Shown piece after piece: positions 33,582 through 46,204 of a stretch of 64,000 nucleotides of DNA. The stretch is from the NCBI GenBank assembly GCA_016630905.1, contig WBMQ01000006.1:1550001-1614000 (forward strand), written 5' to 3'. The stretch comes from Capillidium heterosporum (Eukaryota; Entomophthoromycota; Entomophthoromycetes; Entomophthorales; Capillidiaceae). The translations under genes and the position numbers were made by a program. The notes under the pieces were generated by a model that saw nothing but the letters and a program-made list of their open reading frames with translations, was not told the DNA's origin and searched no databases. The first letter of the stretch is position 1. Each line of letters begins with the position of its first letter.

Positions 33582-35695
33582 TTCAAGATATTTTTTTGAT
33601 GATAAAACTTTGGAGGCTTACTTTATCCCTTATATATCATTATATTTATATGTACTATTTGAAATTCTTGTTTCTGGTGCTCACCTATTTAGTTTGGACA
33701 CTCAACATATGAGAATATATATAATATTGTCATGAATTCAACATATATTTTAAAATTGAGTATCCATTTCCAAGATATATATGTAATATAAGTAATTTAT
33801 GATAATTTAAACCGCTATACTATTAAAACTGATATTTTTTAAGGTATTGCGGTAGTTTTAAAGTGCTTATTTATTTTAATATTTTATCTTTCTATATATT
33901 TTTAGCTTTCAAGACGAAAAGCTGTGGCACCTTTAGAACTCTGCAAGTTTATATACAGTGAAAAGAAGCTGTTCATTGTATATAGTTTCTATATAGAGAA
34001 AACCAATAACATAATTCCTAATCTAACTTATATCTATTAACTTCTATATATCAGCATATTTTTACCTATTTTCTCTAAATTTTATAAAGTTATAATCAGA
34101 TTGATATGAAACTTACTAATCTATCTCGAGATCACCATAAATAATTAAAAGCTTTAATGTCTGTCCATTAAAACAAGGCATTCAAACCAATTAAATATAA
34201 TCAATATTTATAATTATATGAGGTGTATAGTTGAATAATAGTTTGTGCAGTGAGTATACAACTCATTTAAATAATTAACTTGGGGTAACTTGCTACATAT
34301 CCTAAAATTTATCATCATAAAGAATAAGTTTAATAGAAGACAGTTTTTATCGATCAATTAAAAATAGATTAAAGTCGGAGTGAAAAGATACATTTGATCG
34401 AATATGTATTGATTAACTTTCATAGTCTTATTAACTAGAATTAATACACGATGAAAATCAACAAAGGCAACATTTGGTCTATTGCACCATGTCAAATGAA
34501 TTAAAGATTGTCGGATTAGCGTATATGAAATTCGATCATTAGAATTGCTGACAACTTTAAATTTGCTATGAAATATTTAACCCATAGGTAGCTGAACTGT
34601 TTTAAATTGGTATTCAATAAACTTAGTAGTGGATTTTAATGAAGCCAAACTTCCATAGTTTTTATTTATTTAATATGTTACTGAAAGCTTCTATTCCACC
34701 GTCATACTTGTAAATCGCCTTAAAGGTATTGAATATTGACAAGCTTATAAATTTGAGGTTGGTAGAGCTATTCAATATATCAAAAACTCATTGTATTTTT
34801 TATAAAAATTACCATAGAATGGAGCTTTGAAATATATGCCTAACAATAAGGATCTAGTAAAGTGTATAACATTTTCAAAAGATTTTTATCATTAATTTTA
34901 AATCTTGTATTGAAATACAGTTATATTGTGTATATGTTGCGATATGATTTTTGAAAGATTGTTAAATAGGTTGAAGTGAAATATAGTAGATGTTTAAAAG
35001 GTATCTTAATGTTAGGAATGACTTGAAATAGGTGTTGGTCCATCGCTCAAATGCACATATCGCCGCTCAATTATTATTAATATATCGTTAAAAACGCGAT
35101 GAGTTCTATATAGCTTTATGGTAGGCTGTCATACACAGTGAAATGTGATTTGAATAGTCATAGTGTAGTGAAAAACTTCCCCAATCCCAATAGATTATAT
35201 ATATCCTTAATACCATAAGGGTTTAAAATCAAATTAGTAAATGGGTAAGAAATTTATAAGTCCGAAAGCCATAGTGGTAAAGTGATATGTCTTTTAGTTA
35301 ATAAGTAACAGTACCTCGATGCTTCTTTTAAAAATTACTTTGCAAATTAATTTGGCTATTTGAATATGGTTAGACTGGGTTACTACGGATCTGGCACTTT
35401 CGGATAGTAAAATCGAAATTGGGATCCGTCCAACCGAAAATTTCAATCTCAATATCTAAAATGGCAATTAAACTATATTCATTTTAGAGTAAGTATATAT
35501 CAATAGCTATTGGATGCGCTTTAAAGGCAGTGTACATTTTTACCATTTATAAAGTCGGACTTAAAAAATGTACTTGCCATAATCTAAAATAAAGGTGTTT
35601 GGATGAACTATATATAAGACGGATATATATCTCATCACTATAATTTAATTATTATACAGTATAATAGCCAAAACTCTGATATAGCTTTTTTCGGA
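33582..35695. other. Intergenic, no gene seen
   Basis: Very AT-rich, 2.1 kb. Its first 600 bases belong to the lipase duplication. A forward 75-codon frame at 33485-33712 overlaps the lipase pseudogene and is a shadow. The last 100 bases carry the transporter promoter. Confidence 0.45.
35608..35618 (+). promoter_or_regulatory. TATA box of the UNC93-like transporter
   Basis: CTATATATAAG about 80 bases upstream of the ATG at 35696. A second TATATATC follows closely. Confidence 0.45.
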
Positions 35696-37012
35696 ATGTT
35701 CAAACTTAATTCATCCCTAGTTCAGAACATAATCGTAGGATTCGTATGTTTTGCCTGCCCCGGTATGTTTAACGCCTTGACTGGCATCGGTGGTGGTGGC
35801 CAGATTGACCCCACTATCGTATCGGATGCCAACACCGCTCTCTACACCACTTTTGTCGTCTTTGGAATTCTGGGAGGGCCGATTAGTAACATCTTGGGTC
35901 CTAGGTTAACTATCTTTCTGGGAAGTTTGACCTATGTACTTTACGCCGCCTCTTTCCTCGCCTACAACTTTATCGCTTCCAAAGCGTTTGTAGTAATAGC
36001 CGGTACATTGTTGGGGATCGGTGCTGGAATGCTGTGGTCGGCTCAAGGTTCTCTTATGATGGGGTACCCAACCGAAGCTGAGAAAGGCAAGTACATTGGC
36101 ATATTTTGGGTCATCTTCAACTTGGGTGGTGTCATTGGTGGTATTATCTCATTTGCAGTCAACTATGACAGTCCGTTGAAGAGTGTAACAAACTCCACTT
36201 ATATCGCTTTTATGGCCATTATGTTTGCTGGTTCTTTGGTTTCCTTGCTACTACTCCACCCTTCTAAAGTCATCAAATCAGATGGCACGGCCGTCGAAGT
36301 AAAAGCGTACCCTAGTATCATCGAAGAGTTTAAGGGTATCCTTCAAGTTTTCACTCAATGGAAGATGATAGCTTGTATCCCTCTCTTTGTCGCTTCTAAC
36401 TGGTTGTACACCTACCAGTTCAACGGTTTCAACGGTGTACTTTTTAATATCCGTACTCGTGGCTTAAACAATATTCTATACTGGTGCGCTCAAATGATGG
36501 GCTCTTACTTGCTAGGTCTCTTACTCGACAGCCCCCGCTTTAAACGTAGAATTCGCGGCTTCCTAGGTTTAGCTCTAGTCTTCAACTTTATTATGGCTAT
36601 GTGGGTTGGTGCTTATATCGTACAGTTCAAGAAGGATATCCAAGTTGCTAATGGCACCTTTTCCGAAATTGATTTCACTGACTCTACTTACGGACCTCTC
36701 TGTCTCCTCTACATCATATTCGGTCTTGCTGATGCCTTACTGCAGTCATGGTCCTACTGGATAATGGGTGCCCATACTAACGATACTGCCATGCTCGCCC
36801 GTTATGCTGGTTTCTACAAATGCTTCCAATCGACTGGTGCTGCCATTAGTTGGAGACTCGATGGATTAGCGGTAGACCATACGACTCAACTTATCATAAA
36901 TTGGGGTCTTATCGGTTTTGCATTCATTCCTGCTGCCTTCCTTACCCTCTTTATTCAGGATACCTCTGATGTAGTAGAGAACCAGGACCCCGCTAAAGAA
37001 ATTAAGGTTTGA
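35696..37012 (+). CDS. UNC93-like major facilitator superfamily protein
   Basis: Single exon, 438 residues. Eleven or twelve hydrophobic segments are spread along the protein, in two halves joined by a hydrophilic loop near residues 195-220 (KVIKSDGTAVEVKAYPSIIE). Family marks: N-terminal GFVCFACPGMFNALTGIGGG-Q, typical of fungal UNC93/DUF895 proteins; GILGGPISNILGPR after the second segment; GAGMLWSAQGSLMMGYP-E-EKGKYIGIFW; and YWIMGAHTNDTAMLARYAGF-K-FQSTGAAISW late in the protein. These are plasma-membrane proteins of poorly known substrate. Strongly C-ending codon choice and higher GC suggest good expression. Frame fully intact. Confidence 0.88.
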   Translation: MFKLNSSLVQNIIVGFVCFACPGMFNALTGIGGGGQIDPTIVSDANTALYTTFVVFGILGGPISNILGPRLTIFLGSLTYVLYAASFLAYNFIASKAFVVIAGTLLGIGAGMLWSAQGSLMMGYPTEAEKGKYIGIFWVIFNLGGVIGGIISFAVNYDSPLKSVTNSTYIAFMAIMFAGSLVSLLLLHPSKVIKSDGTAVEVKAYPSIIEEFKGILQVFTQWKMIACIPLFVASNWLYTYQFNGFNGVLFNIRTRGLNNILYWCAQMMGSYLLGLLLDSPRFKRRIRGFLGLALVFNFIMAMWVGAYIVQFKKDIQVANGTFSEIDFTDSTYGPLCLLYIIFGLADALLQSWSYWIMGAHTNDTAMLARYAGFYKCFQSTGAAISWRLDGLAVDHTTQLIINWGLIGFAFIPAAFLTLFIQDTSDVVENQDPAKEIKV

Positions 37013-38293
37013 GTTTAGCGCTGATATTATCAATTTAAGCCATTTAGTTTCAATAAAGTCAGATAAATAATAAATCTTTCCCTACTTTATTTCAAAGCTT
37101 CAAACTTAATATAATTTTATTGTTATAAAATGCATAATTTAAGTTTAATACTTTATTTTAAATAGAGGGAATTATGTAGATATCGATTAGAGCGATACTT
37201 TTTCTTATATCAAATGGTTAATCCCATAGTAAATGAAGTTTTTACCAATTACCATAGCAGATAATTATCACTATATATTGATAACTATCAAAAGTATATC
37301 AGTTTCCATACTATAGGTTTAGAATTTAGAATTTAAATATACATTTCTATTTAAATGTAAGATTGAGAATCCTCTACTTTCAAAAAATTCATGTAGTTCT
37401 TATAATTTACCTTGTAAGAAAGCTATATAGTTTTTGATCAGATTAACTCTCTAATATAGCTATTTTACCGAAAATATTGGTTTCAGTTAAAGGATCGAAT
37501 GATAGAATAAGCAACAAATAGAAGCGTTTCACTTATGCTCTATCCTTTCAAAATGACATATTTCTACAAAATTTTGCCGAAGCTATAAAATATTTTAATT
37601 TTGTAGATAAACTATACTTCAAATCGAACGCTGATAGTATGATCAATTCTCGGTAATAAAATTGGCTATCAAAGTAGTGATAAAATATTCGAGCATACAG
37701 GTATTTGATTCTCTTATAGTGTCTCTACACGGTGTACATGTCCTATGAATATTTAAAAATTGCAAATGTTCTTGTTACTACCAGAAACTATATACTTGAG
37801 TATATAAAAATCTGTTGATTATAGAACACTATTTGAAATTAAGAGTATCATTGGTTACAAATGGAAACTTTACTTTCTTGGCTGATGAGAAGTACACCTG
37901 GATAAGGTGTATTCCAACGCCATGTCTATCGAATACTTTGCTTTCCAATGCAGCACATCTTTCGAGTATAGGTATAGAGTGTCTTATTGATTTATATCTA
38001 TATTGAGAACTCTATCCCCGAAATCACTTTCTAATGCTTGAACGAATTTTGGAGGCACATGAGCACATGTAGTTTTCGGTACTTTACCAGCCAATAGATT
38101 GGTAGGTTTTGTAAAGCTTACCAAGATGATTTAATTTATATAACTTTTATTACTGATCAAATCGGTATTCGATAGATTTCATTACCGATTAAAAGGGATA
38201 AGTCAAAAGCTTGCTCATACCATATCTGGAACCAATTTAAGCCTTTGTTCATCGAATATACTCCTGGCATTTATAAGCGCTAGTACAATACTT
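37013..38293. other. Intergenic with an eroded reverse-strand coding fragment
   Basis: Mostly AT-rich. Between about 37829 and 38125 the reverse strand has two coding-like stretches in different frames: LLAGKVPKTTCAHVPPKFVQ then ALESDFGDRVLNI, and PILERCAALESKVFDRHGVG followed by a stop at 37829. They look like one broken gene, but I cannot name the family. Confidence 0.35.
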
Positions 38294-38308
38294 AAAAATA
38301 TATATAAG
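38294..38308 (+). promoter_or_regulatory. TATA box of the cytochrome P450 gene
   Basis: AAAATATATATAAG ends about 40 bases upstream of the P450 ATG at 38349, implying a very short leader. Confidence 0.45.
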
Positions 38309-38348
38309 CGGTATCGCCTTTTCCAAATTGAAGCAGCTTTTGAATACA

Positions 38349-40145
38349 ATGCTTCTTTACTTTTTAATCGCTAGTTTGTCGACTTTGACCTTATATTGGG
38401 TCTCCAACGTAATTATCTACCCCTTATAGTAGCTTAATGAATGTTTTTTGGTTAGGTGGTCTACAGTTTGTTTTTCAGCCCGTTAAGAAGTATACCTGGA
38501 CCTCTCTTTCTACAGATCTTTCCATTCGTGCTGGAACTGAAGACGATAATCGGCACCCAATATTTAGATCTGTTGGAATACCATGCTATTTACGGTGATA
38601 TATATAGGGCAGGTAATTGAAGCATCGATACCAATAGATTTTATTGACCTTTTATAACTCTTGTAGGGTGGAATTTAATAGTAGTCAACGACAGTACAAC
38701 TGTAAACACGATGATGCATGACCCACGCTTCATAAAGACCCCCAACTACCAGATATTCAACCTTTTCGGCGATAACACCTTCAGCACCTCGAACTTCAAC
38801 TTTCACACCAATCGAAGCAAATTGTTGAGCCCAAGCTTGAACTTTGAGTTCTTTAAAGCCAACAACTACGAGAGCTTGATGCTGAACAATGAAATTCAAA
38901 TACTGCTGAGCCAGATCGACGCCTCCATTAGTACGTGTGGAGGTATAGATATGTTCAAAAAATTGAACCACATGAGTTACGACATTTTAGCCAGACTCAG
39001 CCTCGGCCAACCTTTGGATTTACTAGTCAACGACAAACACAACTTTATCAACTGGATCCAATTCGGCTTCTTGCTGGAAATCATCAAGTATAACTTTACA
39101 GTATTCAAATCTATAAAAAACCCTTGGTACGCTAAGATTAGAAAGGTAGTTGTTTAGTTGACGTCGAAAATTTATTAACTGCTCATAGTTTATCTTGGAT
39201 AAGTTGGACAGTATTGGCAAAAAGTCCTTGAATTTGGACTACGTACCTATATTGGAAAGTTTCTTCAACTCAGTAGATAAAGACACTGGGTTATCACTCT
39301 CTAAGGATGAGGCTGTATCCGAAGTTGCAATGTTGCTGTAAGTTTGATCATTGTACTTTGAGTACTAACTAGTTTAAATGTAGGATCGCCGGTACCCAAT
39401 CCACATCGAATACCATAGCTTGGTAAATAATCAACTTTTTATACACACACTGACATTTACCTTTTTATATTAGGGTCTTGTATCACCTAGCAACCAATCC
39501 CAAAGTCAAGGCGAAACTAATCTATGAAATCCGACAGAACTTTAACTCCAGCTCGAATGAGCAGTTAAGTTACAAGGAGATTGTTGCCAAGTGCCCGTAC
39601 CTGGTAGCATGCATAAAGGAATCCATGCGACTACTTCCCGTCATCTCTGGTTTAGGTTTACGAAAAATTAGTACCGACGACATTAGCGTACTCAATTACA
39701 ATCTACCTAAAAATGTAATTTACTACAATCCTGAGCTTTAAATTTACTCATACTTTGTATAGACTATAGTTGGGTTCTCAAGCTACGTCCTACATCGATC
39801 CTCCAACAACTACACCAACCCTAATATGTTTGTGCCCGAGCGATGGTTGTCAAAAGTTACTAACTCCGATGAGTTCCAGGAGGATGGTACTTTCTTCCCC
39901 TTCTACTTGGGTAATCGCGCATGTTCCGGCAAAAAGTACCTTTACTATTTTCATATGGATGCTAACTTATTATCCTTGCTATTTTTAGATTGGCCACTAT
40001 TGAAATAGTATTGACTTTGACAGCCATCTTCAAGAACTATGACCTCAATCTTCTATGTGTCGATGAGGATCCGATACCTCTATCCAATCCTATACTGAAA
40101 CCTAAATCAGGTAGCCTTTACTTCAAAGCTAAGCTTCTTGAGTAA
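38349..40145 (+). CDS. Cytochrome P450 monooxygenase
   Basis: Eight exons (38349-38408, 38456-38612, 38667-39145, 39189-39337, 39384-39422, 39474-39714, 39763-39935, 39989-40145), introns of 43-54 nt, all phases consistent: 484 residues. An N-terminal membrane anchor (LLYFLIASLSTLTLYWVSN) precedes the proline hinge LRSIPGP. I-helix IAGTQSTSNTIAW is encoded across the 39-nt fifth exon and its neighbours. ExxR motif: KESMRLLP. PERW: MFVPERWL. Heme loop FYLGNRACSGK with the Cys thiolate ligand matches FxxGxRxCxG. An ER-bound, NADPH-P450 reductase-dependent monooxygenase; substrate unknown. Open-frame breaks here are introns, not lesions. The intron before GFSSYVLHRSSNNYTNP interrupts the K-helix/PERF interval. 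Confidence 0.9.
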
Positions 40146-42264
40146 TTTCTTTTTTTCGATGTGTAAATAAAAGTTCCATCCTATACTTTCGTATTGTAGT
40201 ATAGTTAAATCCGTTCATTTCTAAAAGAGATACATACGCCAAACTTTTGTATTCTTATCCTTGATACTATTTCAACTTCATCCTCATTATCTTTGAATTG
40301 AATCATCAAAATTGAAGATTTAGTACATTTGTCTGAAGAAAAAAGTAACGAAACTTTTAACCTTTACTATTTTTAATTTAGTATATGCTATACCTACTAC
40401 CTTTTGAACAGATGCAAAGTATCTCGGTTATTTATAGATGCATTAGTACTTTGATAGAGAGCTTTTGTTTAGATTCATTTCAAATCACTCAAAAACAAAT
40501 GTATTAGTAATAAATGTAATTGCTTTATAAGGTCCTTTAATGTTCTTCTATGTATCGAAACCGCTGGTAATATGCAAGTATAGGTATACTTTGTGATCGC
40601 ATGTCGGTAGTGTTCCTTGTTGATTCTTGTCAAAACTTGAATCAATGAAAATAGCTATATTGAACTTGACGATGGCTTCAAATAAACCAAGGAGTCTAAA
40701 ATGTCCTGTATTGAAGTTCAAGTTGATGAGAATACCAATTTATAATAGACTTATGTTGGGAACATTCCTAAGTTGATTTGATTACAAGGTTAAATATTCT
40801 TTAATTTAAAAGAATTGCGTAATTAAAATACTATAAATAATCACTTTTCAAAAAGCTCGTATACCATTTGATCTATAAAATAGAAAACAAGGAATTTGTG
40901 ATAAACTTTAATCTTATAAAAGAATTGAAAAGTTATAAGTTTACTACTTACTTATATAGTTTAAAGATTGGCAGCACTATTTCAAATAAGCCTATCTTTA
41001 GCTAGCTTTATCAAATGGTACCATCAACCAAATCACTATAAGTTGATCTAGTATTGGCTACAAGTTCATTTAAAAGTTGGCTGTTGGATACTAAGAGTAG
41101 CAATCCTATTTAATAAGATTTTCCAAGAAATGAAGATATAGTAACATATAAGCACTTATTATTCAGCATAACAGTGAAGTTTAACTTATATGCTATACAG
41201 GAGGATATGTGATGAAGTAAAACTTTAGCAATCATAACCAAAGGTATAATAAGCTTAGAATCGAAAGTTTGATTTATATTGCTTAGTTAGTCACTGTATT
41301 CATAACTTAGATTTATCAAGTAGAATGGAACCATATCTTGGAGTTTGAGTGGTTTGACCAGTAGGTTAGTATATGATATATGGGGTTAGTAATCGCGTTC
41401 TATTTCAGATCTTGTATTATAAAATTTAAAATACATTTTATGAGGCGGTGTATCATTTACATGCAAAATAGATTTTTATATGAGTTACTAATATGTTGAA
41501 CTAAACTTTAAATATAGAAAGTTGGATGTATTGTGATCAACCAAGGAGCACAACCCTGCTGTAAATGGCAGGGTTTTATTACGTTTTTTAGATCGGATCC
41601 TACTTTAGGTGCCATAAGTATAGTACCACCTTTGGAGCTCTAAAACTCCCCATCGCGGACACTAATATTGAAAAAACTTTAAAATTACTTTCAGGTGCTA
41701 AGCTTTCGTTTCATATCATTTTTATTGCTGACGATGCAGTAGTCCAAGAGAAAATATGAAATGCGATTTCTTCATTCTCTGCCTTTTCGATAGATTACTT
41801 TTAAATCCATTTAGTGTTTTCTTTTTAAATTTGATCAGTGCTGAAATTAAGATACTGATAGCTATACAATATAATTGAACTCTCATAGTTTTCGATAGTT
41901 TTAAGCTACATATCTTTGTTACGATACTCTCATTGGATTATATTCTAATGCTGTGCAGCTTTCAGCTACTTTAAAATTTCCAATAGAATTGTCAAGATTA
42001 GTTGAAAATAGGTGGAAATTTCATTTACGAAAATGAGATTAGGTAGTTTTAACATCAAAAAAATTGGAATACTAATTACATTTCCAGCCTATATTATTAG
42101 GATATATATGGTGGTGTTTAATTTGTTGATATTTAAAAATTAAAGTGTTATAATAATATCAAGCTGATGATGTTAAAATACATATATATATCAAAGCTAT
42201 TAGAAAGAACAGCAATATAAAACTATACAGCTATCGTGATTTATTGAAAGGGAAATTGGACACT
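40146..42264. other. Convergent intergenic region, no gene seen
   Basis: AT-rich, 2.1 kb. A short inverted repeat, CCCTGCTGTAAATGGCAGGG at about 41552-41571, is followed by a T-rich tract. It could form a small hairpin, but I assign no function. Confidence 0.4.
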
Positions 42265-43611
42265 TCAATCTGTACCTCCAAAGTCATACTCTGGTTCAGA
42301 TTCCATTTCGGCTTTTATAATAGGATGATCGTAAGAGTTGAATATCGTATCGATATTGACCTTATCTAGCAGCCAATCTTCAAAATCTAAGTTGGCTTTG
42401 TACAAGTTGACGTTGATGAGGCACTTAAAGTGGACCGGGATGGTGTTTATGTAATCATAGAATGCAGCTGATTTCCTTTTAGCGTTGGTGAAGCCGAGGC
42501 TTAGGCACTGAAGGTCGGGTACACAGGTCACTAGCCACTTTATAAAATATCGACCAACATCAGGTAACTTGGTGATGGTCAAGCGCCGTATCTTTGATTT
42601 AGAGGTGAAATCGACGAACCAGTCGTTGGATATGTTCCCTTCGTATTTGAACTTGAGCAATTTGGTGAAGAAAGGTAGGACAAGCTCGGAAGAATAAGTG
42701 CCATCACGTAAAGGATTGTTCAATGTAAGGTCAGTGATGAACTGAAAGTAATCTATTTCGAAATTATCGGTGTGCCAAATCAGAGTCTCCAGCTTGGTAA
42801 GGATTGGCCACTCAGACAGCTTGGAAAACATAGTTAGACTTTCGGCTGAGGTCAGGCAAACTTGCATCCATCTCAAATTTGGAAACGCCTGTCGGTTATC
42901 CAAAAATAAGTCAACGACATCGACTTCAACCTCCAAGGTTAAATTTGCCAGCTTGGAGAACTTGGACAGGCGATTATCCGTCGCGTCTAAGTCGGCATTT
43001 CCCGTCAAAGTGAATTTTTTCAGATTGGGGAAGCTGGTAGCTACGGAGTTTATTAGTTTGGTGTCGATGCTCCAGTAGATGAAATGAAGCTTTGTGAGTC
43101 GATTGTTGGTAACGCTTGGAAATATGTCGATGTCGTGTTCAGGGCCGTAGTATCTAAGTTTCAAGTCGGTAATCCATTCCAGACATCTAGCTATACCACG
43201 ATCGAACTCTTCAGTCGGCAAGTGGAAGTTCAAATCTAAACTGGGTACCAACCTTGTCAGCTGTATCAACTCATGTACTACCTGCCCTCCCTGCTCCAAA
43301 TCCTGTTCAGTACTCATATCGTACCGCACTTTGGTTAAGTTGGAGAATCTCTTGGCTAAAAGGTCAGTGTAACTAGCGAAAAAGTATTCCTTGCATAGCT
43401 CCCGCTTCTGATATAATGCTTGTTCAAATTTGTCATAGTTGAAGGAGTAGTAGGTCTCAAACTCATGGTTTTTCATCCAGTAGTTGCTACGGTAGATCCG
43501 CTTCAAAGTTATTTGTCGAAAGTACTTGGTTAAGGTCTGGAACTCCAAACACTTCTCGTCATCTAGGTAGTTGACGATCTCTTGAATAATCTCGTAAGGT
43601 AGGGTTTCCAT
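42265..43611 (-). CDS. F-box protein with leucine-rich-repeat-like C-terminal region
   Basis: Single exon, 448 residues. An N-terminal F-box, about residues 1-40 (LPYEIIQEIVNYLDDEKCLE, then FQTLTKYFRQITLKRIY), binds SKP1 in SCF ubiquitin ligases. The remainder is a series of degenerate leucine-rich repeats: LTKVRYDMS, VPSLDLNFHLP, ITDLKLRYYGP, LTKLHFIYWSI, FPNLKKFTLTGNADL, LANLTLEVEVDV, FPNLRWMQVCLT, LTKLETLIW, KIRRLTITKLP, VPDLQCLSLGF, LINVNLYKANL. This would be the substrate-binding solenoid. The C-terminus is acidic (ESEPEYDFGGTD). Target unknown. The divergent SKP1-like gene at 10486-11039 is a possible partner only by family logic. Confidence 0.85.
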   Translation of the reverse strand: METLPYEIIQEIVNYLDDEKCLEFQTLTKYFRQITLKRIYRSNYWMKNHEFETYYSFNYDKFEQALYQKRELCKEYFFASYTDLLAKRFSNLTKVRYDMSTEQDLEQGGQVVHELIQLTRLVPSLDLNFHLPTEEFDRGIARCLEWITDLKLRYYGPEHDIDIFPSVTNNRLTKLHFIYWSIDTKLINSVATSFPNLKKFTLTGNADLDATDNRLSKFSKLANLTLEVEVDVVDLFLDNRQAFPNLRWMQVCLTSAESLTMFSKLSEWPILTKLETLIWHTDNFEIDYFQFITDLTLNNPLRDGTYSSELVLPFFTKLLKFKYEGNISNDWFVDFTSKSKIRRLTITKLPDVGRYFIKWLVTCVPDLQCLSLGFTNAKRKSAAFYDYINTIPVHFKCLINVNLYKANLDFEDWLLDKVNIDTIFNSYDHPIIKAEMESEPEYDFGGTD

Positions 43612-46204
43612 CCTGTAAGCAAAAAGATAACACTTAATATATAAAAATAATGGGGGTTAAAATTCTCTATAAATTAAACCTTACTTTGATATAAAAAGGT
43701 CTTCTTGTAAGCTTCTAAGGGTAAATATTCTAGTATATATATCTATCTCTTTTCTTTGTGTTTGATTAAGATGGTATTGTTGATCTTTTACAGAGACAAG
43801 CACTCAACTCTATCAATTTATAGGGAACATCGCTCCAAGTCAGATAAATGATTCGGTTACGTATTCTGTCGTCTATACTCACATTTAATTGGTTCAAAGT
43901 TTCATCAGAAAACTTTTTCATTGGCTTTTTGCCTAATATTTTCAAAGTTCATCCAACTCAAATATTTGGAGCGAGTTAAAGCTTCATCACTTGCTATCAA
44001 AGAATCATACTACTAATTATACTATGAACTTCTAGTTGGTGTCCTCTTCACTTATTTTGACTACATTAGTTCATCCTCAATCTAACATCATACTAATGAA
44101 GTTTAGAGAAATCTGAAAGCTAATTTAAACAGAGTGTGTGACTTTTTTTAATGTTATGAAGATATCTCTAAACTTCTGTGGAATGGACGGCTTCATTCAA
44201 AACTTTTATGCTTACTATATTTATAAACTTTATCCTATAATGTATAAGCCTTTTTATTATGGAAAATAAGTATATGATATCTTATAAAAATCCTATGATA
44301 AATAGGTTCTATACTCAACTTTGACTTTCTTGAAGGTGTTTAAAGGAGTAGTGGTAGCTATATACTAACTGATTAGTTCATTAACTTCAAAATTTTCATA
44401 TCAAGTAGCCATTATCTGTGCATTATTGTGATAATGACAGCTATATGTATTTAAGATATACTACTAAAGCTATAGAAACCACCACCAAACCCCATATCTT
44501 TCATTTGATCCGTAAAAAACTAAAGATTCTATATAATTCAGTTTACATTACAATAACTCTTACAAACTTTCAATATTATTGCTATCATTATATCTACTAT
44601 ATAAAAAGAAAATAAAGCTTTTAACCTCAATGTCGATTTTTAAGCTGACTTTGACTTGATGACTATCCCTAAATCTTACAGTTCGATATATTTTAACTTG
44701 AGAAGGATATCAAAAGTAATCAATGGAAAAATATTGAAATCAACATCAGTGACCAAAAGTACAAGATTAGAACTTAAAAGCCACTACCAGCTGCTAATAC
44801 AAAAAGAAAAAATGTCAATTTGGATAGCATACTATAGCCAGAAACTGACCTTATTTCAATTATGGATTTTCTAAATGTCGTTGATAAATATGCATCTAAT
44901 AAAAGCCTTCACGTTTCAACATACAGATATCTATAGTGTTATAGAAAACGTGCTACTTTTCAAGATAAATGTTTGCTTTTTAGTGGATTTAACTACACTT
45001 TAATAATATACAAACCGTTAATATACCATAATAATAATTTTAAAAAAACCATAGCTACTATGCAAAATCCATATTATTTTCTTTGTCGATATTTCAAGGT
45101 TCATACCAATAAAACTCCTGGAATGCTTCTGATAAAATTGATTCTTTCAAAAAGTCAGTACAATTAATTGAAATTGTAATATTGCCTCAAATTATTTTGA
45201 GATTTCGCTTCAAGAAAATTAAGGAAGCTTACAAAGATTTTTATAGTAAATATCTTGCAATTAATGTACTGTTTATGTAGGTCAATTGCCATCAAATCAA
45301 CCAAAAAGGAGTCTCCAAAATTCAAATGCGGAGATGGTGAACTCCGTTGCAGTTTGTTCGTCCTTCCTATTGTATTAAATTTAGTCATTTGGAATGTTCG
45401 GATATCTTGGCGAAAATTCAAAGTTGGCTCCTTTATACCTATTTTACTCAAATACATACATTTTAAAGTTTATTTTGTTTGATGAAAAGTGTAAGATTTT
45501 TACAGATGGAGGACAATAACTATAAAAACACTGTGCTATGTAGTTTCAATTTAGCGATCAACAGTAATCGTTACATTTGAAAAGTTAGAGAACATAGAAA
45601 TCGCTTTTACTACCCTAACCTAACAAAATTGAAATGTATCTGCCGTTATATTCAACCTCTATGAATGGTAAGCCTCATCAACCATGTATACGGTAACCTG
45701 ATTGATTGAAATACATGGTGCCGATCGATCGCCAGATCTGCAAGCCAACATTGCCAAGCAAGTATACTCCCCATAGAAACTGCATCCCAACCCAGATATT
45801 TTTACTTTATACTTTGAGACATAGTTTAATGGTGAAACAAGTATAGTCTAATAGCCGGTGCATGCAGCTAAACTATGGCAAATTGCCTAATTGTAGAGTT
45901 AAGCGCATTTCAACCTTCAACATTGGTAGCCCATCACCTCGGTCTACTATAAATATTACTGGTATAGGGGATAAAGTAGATTGTAGGACAATACCAAATA
46001 AAGAAGGTTACTACTCTCTCTATTAGGCAATCCTCGTCCCTATACAATTAGGATAGATTTGAGGCGACTTTAAACAGGTTTTTTACTTCATCTAAGGATC
46101 TTAAAATTTTTAATATTCCATTTTGGTAAACTACTTTTGTTAGATTGTTAAGTTTTGGAGGCGGTCGTGTGGAACTCATTAGTGAAAGGCTTGTTTTCGA
46201 CAGT
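43612..46204. other. Intergenic with faint coding traces
   Basis: AT-rich until about 45240; then patches of higher GC (45260-45450, 45650-46040) with short opposing frames on both strands and no clear family. Several 60-100-codon open stretches here start on non-ATG codons or have AT-driven composition. Probably eroded gene fragments. Confidence 0.35.

Larger units (their letters stand above)
30290..34200. repeat. Tandem duplication of an approximately 2.1-kb lipase unit
   Basis: Matching landmarks repeat at a near-constant offset. 3' flank: TATTATATTTTGTGCAA at about 30297 and again at about 32424. Gene bodies: 30508-31506 and 32619-33581. 5' flank: TATTTTCTCTA at about 31969 and again at about 34068, followed by diverged but alignable sequence ending near CAAACCAATT. 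Offsets are all close to 2.1 kb, pointing to one tandem event covering promoter, gene and both flanks. The upstream unit kept function; the other decayed. Confidence 0.65.

Noticed and set aside
38409-39988. Stop codons within the P450 locus as signs of a pseudogene
   Set aside because: Each falls in a 43-54-nt segment with proper GT...AG ends, and all eight exons join in phase to a complete P450.
41552-41571. Short inverted repeat followed by T-rich DNA as a terminator
   Set aside because: Rho-independent terminators do not apply to nuclear Pol II genes, and no gene ends there.
44418-45167. Forward frames of 64-72 codons
   Set aside because: Composition is what AT-rich DNA gives by chance (Ile/Tyr/Lys/Asn), with no start context, intron or family support.
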